Assembly (NCBI GenBank): GCA_025716855.1
Contig: JAIXMQ010000016.1
Location: forward strand, 372,001-436,000
Origin: Pilaira anomala
Lineage: Eukaryota > Mucoromycota > Mucoromycetes > Mucorales > Mucoraceae
Length of the DNA: 64,000 nucleotides
Reading direction: 5' to 3'
Below the pieces are notes generated by a model, which was given only the letters and a program-made list of their open reading frames with translations, did not search any database and had not been told where the DNA came from. The translations under genes and the position numbers were made by a program. Below are positions 23,017 to 33,230 of this stretch, piece after piece; the first letter of the stretch is position 1, and every line of letters starts with the position of its first letter.

Positions 23017-25246
23017 TTTTATTATTGTTTTTATATATATAAAAAAAAAGAGGGGTAGAAAGATGTTAAAAAAACTAATTTACACAAGTGTGTGTGCGGA
23101 GCTCAACGTGACTCTGGAGATCAGAATTTGCTTGGCTTTTACTTTGACGATCATTTGTACTACAATCGAAATAGAGCAACGACGACCTTTTCCCAGATGA
23201 GGGAAAAAAGTTTTGGTCTGATATTGGTAGTGCTTGTATGAATATATTTTCTTTCATCTTAGAGGCTGATTTATTGCAAATGCTAAGTTTATATCGGCTC
23301 TTGTCATGTATATATATTCATACGCGGGATCCTTCTTCGATTGTATACTGGCTATTTTTAGTATTAGCGTAACAAGTTTTATCCGCAGGCTTTTATAGGT
23401 AGAGGCAAAAAGAAAGTGAGTACCAGAATATTCGTCACAATATCAAAATTATGCAGGATAAAATAACAAATACAAAAAAAAAATATACAACAAAATCGGT
23501 AACGATTTTCTCGATAGTTAATATCATTTCAAATTGTAATCTTGCAGGTAAGATTGTGTTATCCAATCTGTCAAAAAATAAGGGATTGTCCAGATAAATC
23601 CAATTGTGCTACACAGTCTGCAAATAAATGCTATTTCTAAAGCCTTTATTTATATATAACCAGACAGATATTTGACCCATCTACTTAAATTTATAAATGA
23701 ATTATGTAAAAAGCGATGTCTGAATTTGATAAATTAAGTTGATCAAGATCTCAATGTTGAAATTTCTTTTTCGGTATTAAATGGCATCCGATCAATGTTA
23801 TTCTAAATCTGTTTACCTAACCATATATACCTCACATATTTTAAATAAATGTTAAAAAACATACTTATGTTTACAATTATCGAAACTATTCATTTATGTA
23901 ATAAGTGAGATTTTTCAATACTTTCTGATTCTTTCCGAGTTTTTCGAGCTTTTTAATACATAAAGATTTGTTTTTTTGAAGAGATGTATAGGCCGATTAC
24001 TCGGGTGTACTCATATTTTATCTTTAGAATAATCATCATCTTCGTATAGTATACATAAAATCAGATTTTAAGTACGATTGGAAATAAGTAAGTTCCTACA
24101 TATGGGTACCAAAAGGTTTTTATTGAAGTCAAAGAGAGCTTTATAAAGCAATAGTTACTGTATACTCGGTGAATTAAGATACATAGTGCTTGTCAGCTTA
24201 TATGTTCACTTCAATCATCAAATGCAGTCTCATGTGGAAAGAAAAAATGGACATTTTTTTTTAAGAATACTGGACAGTTTAACTTAAAGTCATTAATGGT
24301 TATACAAAAAAAAAAAAAAAAAAAAAAAGTAACAAATGCATTGTTACGTAACAAGAATATAAGTTTACCACTGGATCAAAGAATATATATTTATAATACC
24401 TATGTGTGATGTAATTTTCGAAAGAGAAAAGCTAAGTCCAAGCGATTATGTTTTTCAAAACTATATTTGAAGTTATATGTATCTTCAAAATAATAAATAG
24501 TATAATAGCCGCTTCTATCCAGACGTCCAGAATTACTTACTATACAGATTTATGCGAGGTCATAGTGAGTTACATCATCGAAGGATCAGAATATTATCAA
24601 TTATGATTTTATTAAAACTTCGTACTAGCCTTGGTATATAGATTAGATGCAACATTATTTTTAGGTTCAATAGGATATGATGCAATTACAAATTTTTGAA
24701 AACATATCTACGATAATCATGTAAAAAGAGAATATAAAAGGCTGACTCAACGTGCGTTTACAAGTACAAGTTTCCTGATGACATATTTTACGGGTGGAAA
24801 AGGCAAACCAATACATTTATAATTACCTCATTTCTTTTTTCTTTGTTCGTTCGCTTAAAACCTTTGCCTGAAATCTCCGTGTTTCTGTTCACCAATAAAT
24901 TTGCTGAAAAATCATGTACACTCATCTACAGTCATATTTTTTCAATATGAAATTGCATGCGAACCTCAACAGATATAATCATTTTATTCAATTTTTGTAT
25001 TTTAAATATAAACGAATTTGATCCTATACCAATAAAACTATTCTCTATCTTAAAAAAAAAAAAATATTTGTAATTGATTTGACTGATGTCCCACAATACC
25101 CGAAAGAAACTTTGAGGCGAAGAGAGGAGGGAGATGGGTGAGCCACGTTTTGCCTGAGGAACTAGATAATTTTTATAAAAATTTTGGTCCAATCAGGGGA
25201 AAGTACGGGAGCTTCGGATAACAGTTTTGTCAGTTTTTGAAAAGGT
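23017..25246. other. 2.2-kb gene-poor stretch
   Basis: No exon with coding character or structured RNA was recognised on either strand. It contains a poly-A run of about 24 at 24306-24330. It carries the upstream regions of the divergent flanking genes (GDP-mannose transporter on minus, small gene on plus). Confidence 0.45.
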
Positions 25247-25255
25247 ATATAAAGA
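25247..25255 (+). promoter_or_regulatory. TATA box of the small gene at 25328
   Basis: TATATAAAG, 73 nt before the ATG. The distance matches the TATA motif of the alpha-galactosidase gene in this window. Confidence 0.6.
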
Positions 25256-25327
25256 GAAGGATTTTTTTTTTTTATTAAATCTCATTATTATTACTCACAC
25301 ATAAAATCTTTTAATACATATTATAAA

Positions 25328-25564
25328 ATGGCCATCTCATTCCACATTCCCAAATTCTTAAAGAAAACCTTCTCTCACAAGCGTGAAGAAAACTCTACAA
25401 GCCCCAATTTATCTGTCCGTACTGTCTCAATTGCAAGCTCAAGTTATAGCCGGGATCCTATGCGTTGTGGTAATCATCCTGATGTCGTTGGTCATTATTA
25501 TGATCCTATGGGCGGTAGATACAGTCAACATCAAGGTTATGATGCTACCAATACCGGTGCTTAA
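25328..25564 (+). CDS. Small hypothetical protein
   Basis: Single exon, 78 residues. The N-terminus is an amphipathic, basic segment (PKFLKKTFSHKREE), then a Ser-rich stretch, then a Gly/His/Tyr-rich C-terminal half (DVVGHYYDPMGGRY). No signal peptide, membrane helix or known domain. A good TATA box 73 nt upstream and an A-rich start context support expression. The family is not recognised; it could be a stress- or development-related small protein, but that is speculation. Confidence 0.6.
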   Translation: MAISFHIPKFLKKTFSHKREENSTSPNLSVRTVSIASSSYSRDPMRCGNHPDVVGHYYDPMGGRYSQHQGYDATNTGA

Positions 25565-26529
25565 ATGTCTCGTTTTGGCTTTTATACCCACTTTAGATCG
25601 CCTTAAAGCTTTTTCCGGGATTTATTGATTTCATAAATTTTAATTACAGATCATTCAGAAAAACCTGTCTTGCATCTATTTTATCATTCACTTTACTATC
25701 TATCATATACATATATACAAATTATTTCATAATCAAATAAATATTATTACATATTTCATTACAAACTATTTACATATATATATATTTTTTACTATTGTTC
25801 CCTGATTTAGAAAAGTTATTTATCTAATAGTTGGATATTTATTATTATGCCTGAAAATCAGGCTATCGGATTGATCCGCCTTTAAAAACTTTATCCATTT
25901 TTGTAAGTAGATCTTTTTTTTTTTTTTTGATTTGACAACATCACGCTCAAAACCTGATTGGGCAAGTGCCTCCCCCCTCCCCCTTTTTTTTTCCTTGGTA
26001 TCTTTTAAAGGCCAACGTTTCAAAAAGAGAGAAATATGCAATAAGAAATAAAAAGAAAAGAGTAAAAAATTAGCATCACACTAGAAGAGGAAAATAACAA
26101 TGAAAACTATCTACTAAAAGACGAGATAGTGGGAACGTTCAGAGTGTATCGATTTACGGGATCAGCCGATATGTAAACTTTCTTATTAAATAGATGATAA
26201 AGGATAGGAAGTCAAAATGCGTTTGTAGAGATATTTGAATTGGTGCCTTTCAACAGTTAAATCATCCATGTATTTACGATCAAGTAAAATACCGTCTCTA
26301 TCATACGTTCTGGTAAAAGCTCAACAGTTATTTAGGAGTGACCTAAATGAGTAATTCTGAGTAAATCAGTAGAAAGTGCCCTTATCAAGATATAGCATGC
26401 ATTCTAATTTTGGATTTCTTATCGTCCTGCTACTTTGCTATACAAAGCAAAGTAGACTACACCAAAATAGAGTCAATTATAAAAAAAAAAGAAACCGATT
26501 GTTAAAATTGAAAAAAAAAACGTAACATT
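25565..26529. other. Gene-poor stretch, start of a repeat- and relic-rich island
   Basis: No convincing exon. The island extends to about 35.2 kb and holds tandem repeats, hairpins and short coding relics, described separately. Confidence 0.4.
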
Positions 26530-26648
26530 TTATTTATTTTCGGGAGGTTTGTAATCAATAACTGGTTGTCTTATCCATGTAAGACGCTTACTAATTCTGG
26601 TTTCGAATTTCTTGGCTTTGATTACTTCTTTTTGTACGAAGCAATATG
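26530..26648 (-). pseudogene. Coding-like terminal exon, gene not found
   Basis: On the minus strand an AAAATAG acceptor precedes 38 codons ending in TAA (26532-26530). The segment is basic and helical with a Trp, containing RISKRLTWIRQPV and ending DYKPPENK. It has the look of a conserved protein tail, but the sequence immediately upstream does not give a plausible preceding exon with a normal intron. It is either a remnant or the end of a gene I cannot assemble. Confidence 0.3.
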
Positions 26649-26875
26649 CTATTTTACTTATTTTATGAAAAGTAATCTCTTGCGGGAAGCAGGTAAATAC
26701 CGCATCGAGGAAGAAAACAGGTTCGAATCTTTATCATTCTGTAGATGGCCGGCGCCTTCAAGTCCATTTTGAAGATATGACAGCTAAAAGCTACAAATAA
26801 ACAATTTTTAGAGTATTGCTTCGTAATAAGTGGAGACAGACATATAGCGCTTACCATATACTAATATCCCAAATA

Positions 26876-26979
26876 CAACAGGAGAATCAATCCTATTGTT
26901 TACGAAACAATAGGAGAATCAATCCTATTGTTTACGAAACAACAGGAGAATCAATCCCATTGCTTACGAAACAACAGGA
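26876..26979. repeat. 32-bp tandem repeat, 3.25 copies, each with an internal inverted repeat
   Basis: Copies at 26876-26907, 26908-26939 and 26940-26971, then a partial copy to 26979. The second copy contains CAATAGGA-7 nt-TCCTATTG, a perfect 8-bp inverted repeat, so it can form a hairpin. Copies 1 and 3 carry one or more mismatches in the arms. Confidence 0.9.
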
Positions 26980-27244
26980 TTTTTAGTTCGACGGATGATC
27001 TAAAAAGATCATCAACTTCAATGACAAGAATGTCCATCTTGTGCTGCTTGATTACAGTATTATATTTTATGCCTGGTTTGATAAGGGTAGTTCCTTCCAG
27101 TTTCGTAAAATTGCTAAGGTTAAGATGAAGTAAAACAATATTAATTTTTTCTTTTTTTTTTAAAAAAAAACCGCTTCTAATGTATCAACTTACCCAGTTT
27201 TAGATAAATGACTGTTATAGCCAAATACCACGTTTATCAATGGA

Positions 27245-27301
27245 TTAATCGACCGATTAATAAACATAGAAAGGTCAACATCTAGTAGATTGACCTTTCT
27301 A
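27245..27301. repeat. Two adjacent inverted repeats (hairpin pair)
   Basis: TTAATCG-AC-CGATTAA at 27245-27260 is a 7-bp arm palindrome with a 2-nt centre. It is followed by a perfect 12-bp inverted repeat TAGAAAGGTCAA (27267-27278) and TTGACCTTTCTA (27290-27301) with an 11-nt loop. No associated gene was found. Confidence 0.75.
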
Positions 27302-27751
27302 GTGTATGTTTGAAGTCTGGAATAAAATTTGTTCTAGTAGCTAATTTATCACAAAGCATAATTACTTACAAATTATAAAGAATTTTACTTCAAACTCTAA
27401 GGTTGGCATTGCCCATATAATTCAGAACTATATCCTCGGCAATGCGCATTTTCATTTGTCGCCAAATTCTATAGAAGTTATCGTTAGTCATGCATTGCTT
27501 CATTTTAGTCGTAGTTTGTAGTTACATAGTAAACTTGGCATGCTCCATATTCGAGATTGGATAGGGGGAACCGATGAGGTACAGTTATATTGACTCTCAT
27601 CGGTATCGCCAAATAGAGAGATGTGATTTATGGCGATTTTTTTAAATTACAAAGGCGTAGAGATTGATAATGTAAGCCAAGAGAATACTTGCGGAAACTA
27701 ATTAAAGCAGCACTGAGATCAAAGTCACCAATTTTCCACTATAGATATAAA

Positions 27752-27945
27752 ATAAGTAAGACACAGAAAATGAGTTTTATTTGCTCACGTACTGTAGGCT
27801 GCAAATCATCAATATCTTCATCCGATGATTCTGATGATTCTGTATTTGGCTGGTATGAAGACTGAGACTCTTCAGAGGAAGACTGGGAAGAGATAATCTC
27901 TGCTCTCAATCGTTTGCTGGAAGCAACAGCAAATAGAACGCCGTG
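27752..27945 (-). pseudogene. Acidic Ser-rich coding relic
   Basis: An open minus-strand reading of about 63 codons with strongly protein-like composition: a basic start (SSKRLRAEII), a Ser/Glu tract, and SSDEDIDDLQPTV, running into a hydrophobic end and a stop. A stop codon lies just upstream in frame with no clear acceptor. The family is not recognised. I regard it as a fragment of a decayed or intron-rich gene. Confidence 0.35.
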
Positions 27946-28341
27946 TTTTTAGAGATTCAATCTCCAAGTGTCTCTTTGTCCTTTTCTAAAAAAAAAAATA
28001 AAAAAAAATATTAGTTATTTGACGCGTTATATTTGGCCAGGAACTGGCTGTGCTTTTGTATTTTTTTTAAAAACCCACTCAAAGTTGGCTTGGTACTTTC
28101 GGTTATGTATTGAACCAATTCTATGATATTAGGCTAATTTTATAATATAAAAAAACATAAACCTAATGTTAGGATTTCAATATGTAAAATTTGGAATTGA
28201 AACCCTTATGTGAAAAGAAATAATAGCAAAAATATATAACATTACCTCTTTGTCCTTTAAAAATAATCATAATGATAATGATAGATTTTTTTTTTTTGTA
28301 ATAATGATAAAGGTGGCATAAGTGCTTTTCAATAGCCGGAC

Positions 28342-28943
28342 AACGAAGGTGAAGAGTAACGAAAGTGAAAAGTAACGAAGGTGAAGAGTAACGAAAGTGA
28401 AGAGTTAAGAATGTAAAAGGAGTAAAGAAAATGAAAGGAGTAAAGAAAGTGAAGAGAGTAACGAAAGTGAAAAGAGTAGTTAAAGTGAAAAGAGTAATGA
28501 AAGTAAAAAGAGTGAAGAAAGTGAAGAGAGTAAAGAAAGTAAAAAGAGTAAAGAAAGTGAAGAGAGTAAAGAAAGTGAGGGGAGTAACGAAAGTGAAAAG
28601 TTAAGAAAGTAAAAGGAGTAAAGAAAATGAAAAGAGTAACGAAAGTGAAAAGAGTGACGAAAGTGAAAAGAGTAAAGAAAGTGAAGAGAGTAACGAAAGT
28701 GGAGAGAGTAACGAAAGTGAAAAGAGTAACGAAAGTGAAGAGAGTAACGAAAGTGGAGAGAGTAAAGAAAGTGAAGAGAGTAAAGAGAGTAAAGAGAGTA
28801 AAGAGAGTAAAGAGAGTAAAGAGAGTAAAGAGAGTAAAGAGAGTAAAGAGAGTAAAGAGAGTAAAGAGAGTAAAGAGAGTAAAGAGAGTAAAGAGAGTAA
28901 AGAGAGTAAAGAGAGTAAAGAGAGTAAAGAGAGTAAAGAGAGA
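28342..28943. repeat. 600-bp purine-rich tandem array, 18-bp units degrading to 9-bp units
   Basis: The left part is built of variable 18-bp units of the type AAAGAGTAACGAAAGTGA. From about 28775 to 28941 it is a near-perfect array of about 18 copies of the 9-mer AGAGTAAAG. The plus strand is almost pure purine plus T with almost no C. It can be translated as KRVTKV/KRV repeats, but there is no sign that it is a gene. Confidence 0.95.
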
Positions 28944-28991
28944 AAAAAAACTGGCTCAGTTTTCTAAGCCTCTTTTTTTTCTTAAGCTAGG

Positions 28992-29000
28992 ACCTTCGTT
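28992..29000. repeat. Inverted copy of the array unit end
   Basis: ACCTTCGTT, followed by ACTCTC, is the reverse complement of the array's opening motif AACGAAGGT (28342-28350) and of the unit GAGTAACGAAGGT. It lies about 50 bp beyond the array, so the array is bounded by short inverted motifs. Confidence 0.6.
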
Positions 29001-29512
29001 ACTCTCCGCGTATTATACCTCTTAAAAGATTTTCTGTTTGAGCTCTTTCGGTATTCTTAGCAAGTGCTGATGCTCGTGTGATTAAATAGTTCTACAAGAA
29101 TAAAATGAAAATAATGGAATTAGTAGAAGAAATTAAAGCCAACAAACTTATAGTTAATATACCTTCCACACAAAGAGATAATTTAAAGTTTCCATAAATG
29201 ATTCGAATTGAGTCTCTTTTTTTTTGGAATTGATAATGGATTTGCCGATTTAACAGTGTACACATCAAATTTCTACTCAAGCTCATATAAATACCCAAAG
29301 CTACCTAAAACTTGTTACCTCAATTCAAACTTACTAACCTACGAAATCGATTGCAATTAAGTGATTTACAGTCCCGTCGTTCCTCAAAGTATTTTGTAAA
29401 ATGGATGTGTTAGACTATTTTTGTCTTCTTGTTTAGTACAAAAGCATTCATGAAGTGGAGTAGTTTTGTATTTACTACAAACCAAGACAGTTCTATAGAC
29501 TAAATGTTATCG

Positions 29513-29719
29513 TCACCGACCAAACGAGAGTGACCAATTTTGCCAGTAATATTGGTCAGAGAATGGGCCACTGTTGGCTGGTACCTCAACTGTAAAGACG
29601 GTTTGAGTGCCCGTGATCAAAAAAGGTATTGCTTCGAAAAGAGAAGGGATGTCGCAAAAGAAAGTTGAATGCAAAAGAAAGTTTTGTTGGTCCAACATAA
29701 CGCGTGCGTAATTTGCCAA
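29513..29719 (-). pseudogene. Uncharacterised 68-codon ORF, possible gene fragment
   Basis: The reading has balanced amino-acid composition, starting MANYARVML and ending with an aromatic stretch DQYYWQNWSLSFGR. It is more protein-like than other short ORFs in this island. No signal peptide, domain or flanking splice sites are evident, and the family is not recognised. Remnant of a gene or mobile element is the likeliest explanation, at low certainty. Confidence 0.3.
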
Positions 29720-29928
29720 AGCGAAAGGAGCGGAATGGTGTACGCGTCGTTGTAATAATTTCTCTTCTTACTTCTTAAGTACTAAAATGGCTGTTATTAA
29801 TGCTGTTACAACTGGGGTGTTCATTTTATTTTTTATAGAGAAAAAAAAAAGATAACTTTTTGTAAAGTAATAAAATGGGAGGAGAATAAATGATGTATTA
29901 TGCTGTCCTACGATATCGGGCGTCAAAA

Positions 29929-30077
29929 GCATACACACGTACTACGTCATAAACTGCTTTTTTTTTGCATACGCGCGTACGAAGTCGGGGAAAAGAGTAG
30001 TAAAAAAAAAGGTAGTAAAATCACGGATGACTTTTATCCGGATTTATAAAAAGTATAACAAGGCACATTGTCACGTG
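29929..30077 (+). promoter_or_regulatory. Candidate upstream elements of the mini-gene at 30284
   Basis: There is a near-direct 20-bp repeat at 29929-29948 and 29967-29986 (16 of 20 identical, core GCATACRCRCGTAC). The first copy contains TACGTCA (29943-29949, CRE/ATF-like). A CACGTG E-box palindrome lies at 30072-30077. They are followed by a TATA-like TTATAAATAA (30187-30196). Function is inferred from motif content only. Confidence 0.4.
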
Positions 30078-30186
30078 AACAAGGTTTTTTATAACTTTTG
30101 CATGAAATGCACTATTACATCAACATGGCATACAGGCAGGTTTTTTTTCTCATACGCCAGACAAACAGGGGGGGGGGGGGGTTTCG

Positions 30187-30196
30187 TTATAAATAA
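30187..30196 (+). promoter_or_regulatory. TATA-like motif upstream of the mini-gene
   Basis: TTATAAATAA, 88 nt before the ATG at 30284, a spacing similar to the two better TATA boxes in this window. A run of 12-13 G bases lies just upstream. Confidence 0.4.
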
Positions 30197-30283
30197 TCCT
30201 TTTTTTTTTTATTTTGTTCTTCCTTCCTTACCGCTACAGTTTTTAATCTCTTCTTTTGCCACACTCCTTGCCTAGAGAAGACA

Positions 30284-30582
30284 ATGTTCAAGGGAAATAA
30301 GACCTGCATAAAGCATATTGTTATCAATGGTAAGTCTAATAATTTTATCAAAAAATAAATGATTCAATTTGTCTAATAAATTTCAAATAGAAAATGATCC
30401 TTTTTTCTTATGATGCCTTTTTTTTTTAACAACATAGGTTGTTCAGCAACTATATTTACAAGCAATAAGGTATGCAAATAAGATCAGAGCACAAAATGTC
30501 AGTACTATAACTAATCAATTTTGTTTAGAAGTACTCTGAATACCTTGAGAGAATCTGTTGTTGGGATTGCATCGCGTCTTGA
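30284..30582 (+). CDS. Possible three-exon mini-gene, 43-residue Cys-rich peptide
   Basis: Exons 30284-30329, 30438-30469 and 30529-30582 have proper GTAAGT/GTATGC donors and TAG acceptors and join in one frame to 43 codons. The peptide has five cysteines (8, 17, 36, 37, 40), is basic in its first half, and has no signal peptide; it starts MFKGNKTC. Exon 3 lies inside the first unit of the 175-bp tandem array that follows. A TATA-like motif, an E-box and a CRE-like motif lie upstream. A further GTAAGT donor just after the stop suggests the transcript may continue to splice. It may equally be a non-coding RNA with a chance ORF. Confidence 0.35.
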
Positions 30583-31245
30583 TAGTAAGTTTCCTGGAAT
30601 CTGTCCCAAGTGAAAGTGCTGTAAAGTATGAGTTGCATTGCACTCGTATGGACCTTCATTATTAGCGCTGGTTTTTCATCAAGATTATGATGCTCTATTA
30701 CTTGTTTGAAATCTGAATACCTTGAGGGATTCTATTGGGATTGCATCGCGTCTTGATAGTAATAGTCTTGGAATCTGTCCCAAGTGAAAGTGTTGGAAAA
30801 TATGAGTTGCATTGCACTCGTATGGACCTTCATTATTAGCGCTGGTTTTTCATCAAGATTATGATGCTCTATTACTTGTTTGAAATCTGAATACCTTGAG
30901 GGATTCTATTGGGATTGCATCGCGTCTTGATAGTAATAGTCTTGGAATCTGTCCCAAGTGAAAGCGTTGGAAAATATGAGTTGCATTGCACTCGTATGGA
31001 CCTTCATTATTAGCGCTGGTTTTTCATCAAGATTATTATGATGCTCTATTACTTGCTTGAAATCTGAATACCTTGAGGGAATCTATTGGTGGGATTGCAT
31101 CGCGTCTTGATAGTAATAGTCTTGGAATTAGCCCCAAGTGAAAGTGTCGGAAAATATGAATTGCATTGCACTCGTATGGATCTTCATTACTAGCACTGGT
31201 TTTTCCAGCAAGGTTATGATGTACTTGCTTGAAATCTCTGAATTC
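30535..31245. repeat. 175-bp tandem repeat array, four copies plus a degenerate end
   Basis: The landmark GATTGCATCGCGTCTTGATAG occurs at 30565, 30739, 30913 and 31093, giving periods of 174, 174 and 180 bp. Copies 2 and 3 are nearly identical. Copy 4 has more changes and a fifth is only a remnant around 31232-31275. Each unit also holds GAGTTGCATTGCACTC, GCGCTGGTTTTTCATCAAG and ATGATGCTC. There is no long ORF through the array. Confidence 0.92.
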
Positions 31246-32181
31246 CTACGTTCGAGTGTAATGATCTCGTCTTGAATCAGTTTCTGCATCATCATCCCAC
31301 TCGTGGGTCTACCTTTTTTTATACGGGCACTATTTGTTTAACTAAAAAAAAATATATGCAATAGTTGGGTGTAGCAATACTGACAAGCATTGATATTATT
31401 AGACACAGAAAATACCAAGTGGTGGTCTCGCTTCTCTTTTCGGTACCAGTAAGTTTTGCAAGGGCTACTTTGGGTCAAATAGTCTAGGAAATTATAAACT
31501 TACATTTTGACCTGGTTTAATTCTCTGTTGACAACTATAAATCTTACGGCGTGAACTATAAATGTCTTTAATGAATAATAAATTAATATCGCTCAAAGTT
31601 TAGAGATTATATACACTTGCTCTGAATAAATAACAATCTTGACAGAATCTTTGTCTCTTATTTTCAAATTAAAATTTATTTATTCTCTATTCTACATCCA
31701 AGAAATAATCTTGGTGTATCTGAAAATAATTTGTAATGGCCTCAAAATTTTGAAAATCGACTCTTGCACGGGTTATTGATTTTTTCCAATGAATTATGAT
31801 CACCTTTTTCTTATTTAAAGCCACCAAAAAATGAAATTAAACAATGAAATGAATTTTTAATGGTAATAACAATATAGTTGATCTTCAAGGGAGGAAATAG
31901 ATATTTTTTTATTTCATATTTGGGTGTCTTAGTCAATTCTAGTGGTCAATTCTAGTAGTCAATTCTAGTAGAATTTATTCGACATCTGAGTTAGTTCAAA
32001 GAAACGATAATGAATAAACTAATGCGCGAAATAAAACGCTCTGGTGTGTAAAATGAATGTTTTTAATGCGTGTTTGGTCCAACTAAAAGGGGCTCTTTAC
32101 TTTAACTTTTTGCTTGAGAGCAGTCATAATGTGCTTTTTGCCTTTTAATCGTTTAATTTATTACAAAGTAATAAGTCGTTG
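31246..32181. other. Gene-poor stretch with a short palindromic triplication
   Basis: No exon recognised. At 31931-31975 there are three tandem copies of a 14-15-bp unit GTCAATTCTAGTR, the last merging into a 7-bp arm palindrome AATTCTA-G-TAGAATT. Confidence 0.45.
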
Positions 32182-32541
32182 TAGAAACTTATTTTCTTTA
32201 AGGAAATCAACAAAGCATTTGCGTGTATAGGCTTACGTAGACGAAATCTAGAAGCTAACTATCAAGTGCATCCAGGACACACAGAAGAAGATGAAGATGC
32301 TCAGTATTTTTTAAGCCTTAAGAAGGCAAGGAGAAGGCATCAAAAATTGGTTTATTGCTTTAAAACAGATGCTCACTCAACGTATAATAAACGCTTTACA
32401 AAATCTAGCACATTTTTTTCTAGATATATATTGGAAGCTCTGAACATATATAATGATGTAAAGGCAAATTTCGTGAGTTTAGATTTTGTTTCTGTTACCA
32501 TAATATTTTGTGATGGACTATCGTCTGTAAAATATCATTGA
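32182..32541 (+). pseudogene. Coding-like relic of about 119 codons
   Basis: An open reading preceded by an in-frame TAG, without an ATG start. It encodes a basic segment with Cys and Arg (AFACIGLRRRNLEANYQ), an acidic patch (TEEDEDAQYF), then KKARRRHQKLVY and an aromatic helix. A possible acceptor (TTTAAG) lies at its beginning. Composition argues for a former or intron-split gene; the later part turns into less protein-like sequence. The family is not recognised. Confidence 0.3.
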
Positions 32542-33142
32542 ATAAGATTATTATTTAATTGATAAGTAGCAAATGTAAGAAGAGAGAAGCAAATTATGAG
32601 TGAAAAAATGATGTGAACAGACAGCCGTAAAGTTTGATTGAGATCAATTTAAGAAGGTAGAGCGGTGCTAGACAGAACCTGGGGATGGTGATCTAGTTGA
32701 GTTAAAATAATAAAGAAATAATTGACTAAATTCTTATTTGTCGAGATTAAACAGCTGGTTAGATAAGTTATGTAATCTTCTCTGGTAGTATCTTGTTTCA
32801 ATATTCTACCGAACTTAAAACTAAAGCTACACAAAAAGAAATATAGAAAGGATTAAGATGACTGATTTATTATAGAAAAGGGGGTTATTCTTATTTATAG
32901 GTAGGAGTTTGGTAAGCCGACATAGTGGTATCAGCTTCACCTCGCAGCAACGTTTATTGAAAATATATAGGATAAAAATATGGACATTTAACCAACAACT
33001 CCATAAGTAAAAAAAAAAAAAAACTTGTTTCAACCCTTCTTAAATACATGCCAAATTGCAACACATGAATTTCAACAAGTTATACTTTCGAATAAATCTG
33101 ACAAGACAAATAAAAATATTAAATAATAATAAAAAAACTTAC
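32542..33142. other. AT-rich stretch, no gene seen
   Basis: No convincing exon on either strand. Any continuation of the minus-strand exon at 33143-33230 would have to lie here; a TTGTCAG acceptor-like site at about 33100 leads only to a short open stretch. Confidence 0.35.
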
Positions 33143-33230
33143 CTTGAATATCATCATCCATGGTTTTTTCTTTTAGTTTGATATTTATTGGTAATTCTTT
33201 TGATAACAAAGGATGCATTATCTTCTTAGT
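33143..33230 (-). pseudogene. Possible exon of an unidentified gene
   Basis: On the minus strand an ACATAG acceptor and a GTAAGT donor bracket 88 nt open in one frame, with an internal ATG at 33218. It encodes a Lys/Leu-rich segment with MHPLLSKELPINIKLKEKTM and then DDDIQ. Overlapping ORFs at 33297-33585, open on both strands, may belong to the same relic, but I could not join them in phase. Confidence 0.3.

Noticed and set aside
26720..26729. GGTTCGAATC resembling a tRNA B box
   Set aside because: No A box at the right distance and no acceptor or anticodon stem can be formed around it.
26876..26979. CRISPR array
   Set aside because: Repeats are directly adjacent with no unique spacers, and this is a eukaryotic genome without cas genes.
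28627..29025. Open reading frame of KRVTKV/KRV repeats as a gene
   Set aside because: It is the translation of a purine tandem array. Other phases of the array are also open, and there is no promoter, non-repeat domain or plausible family.
30535..31245. C/D or H/ACA snoRNA cluster in the 175-bp array
   Set aside because: ATGATGC and CTGA motifs exist, but they lie only about 25 nt apart and lack a terminal stem; no convincing H/ACA double hairpin. Kept only as a transcribed repeat candidate.
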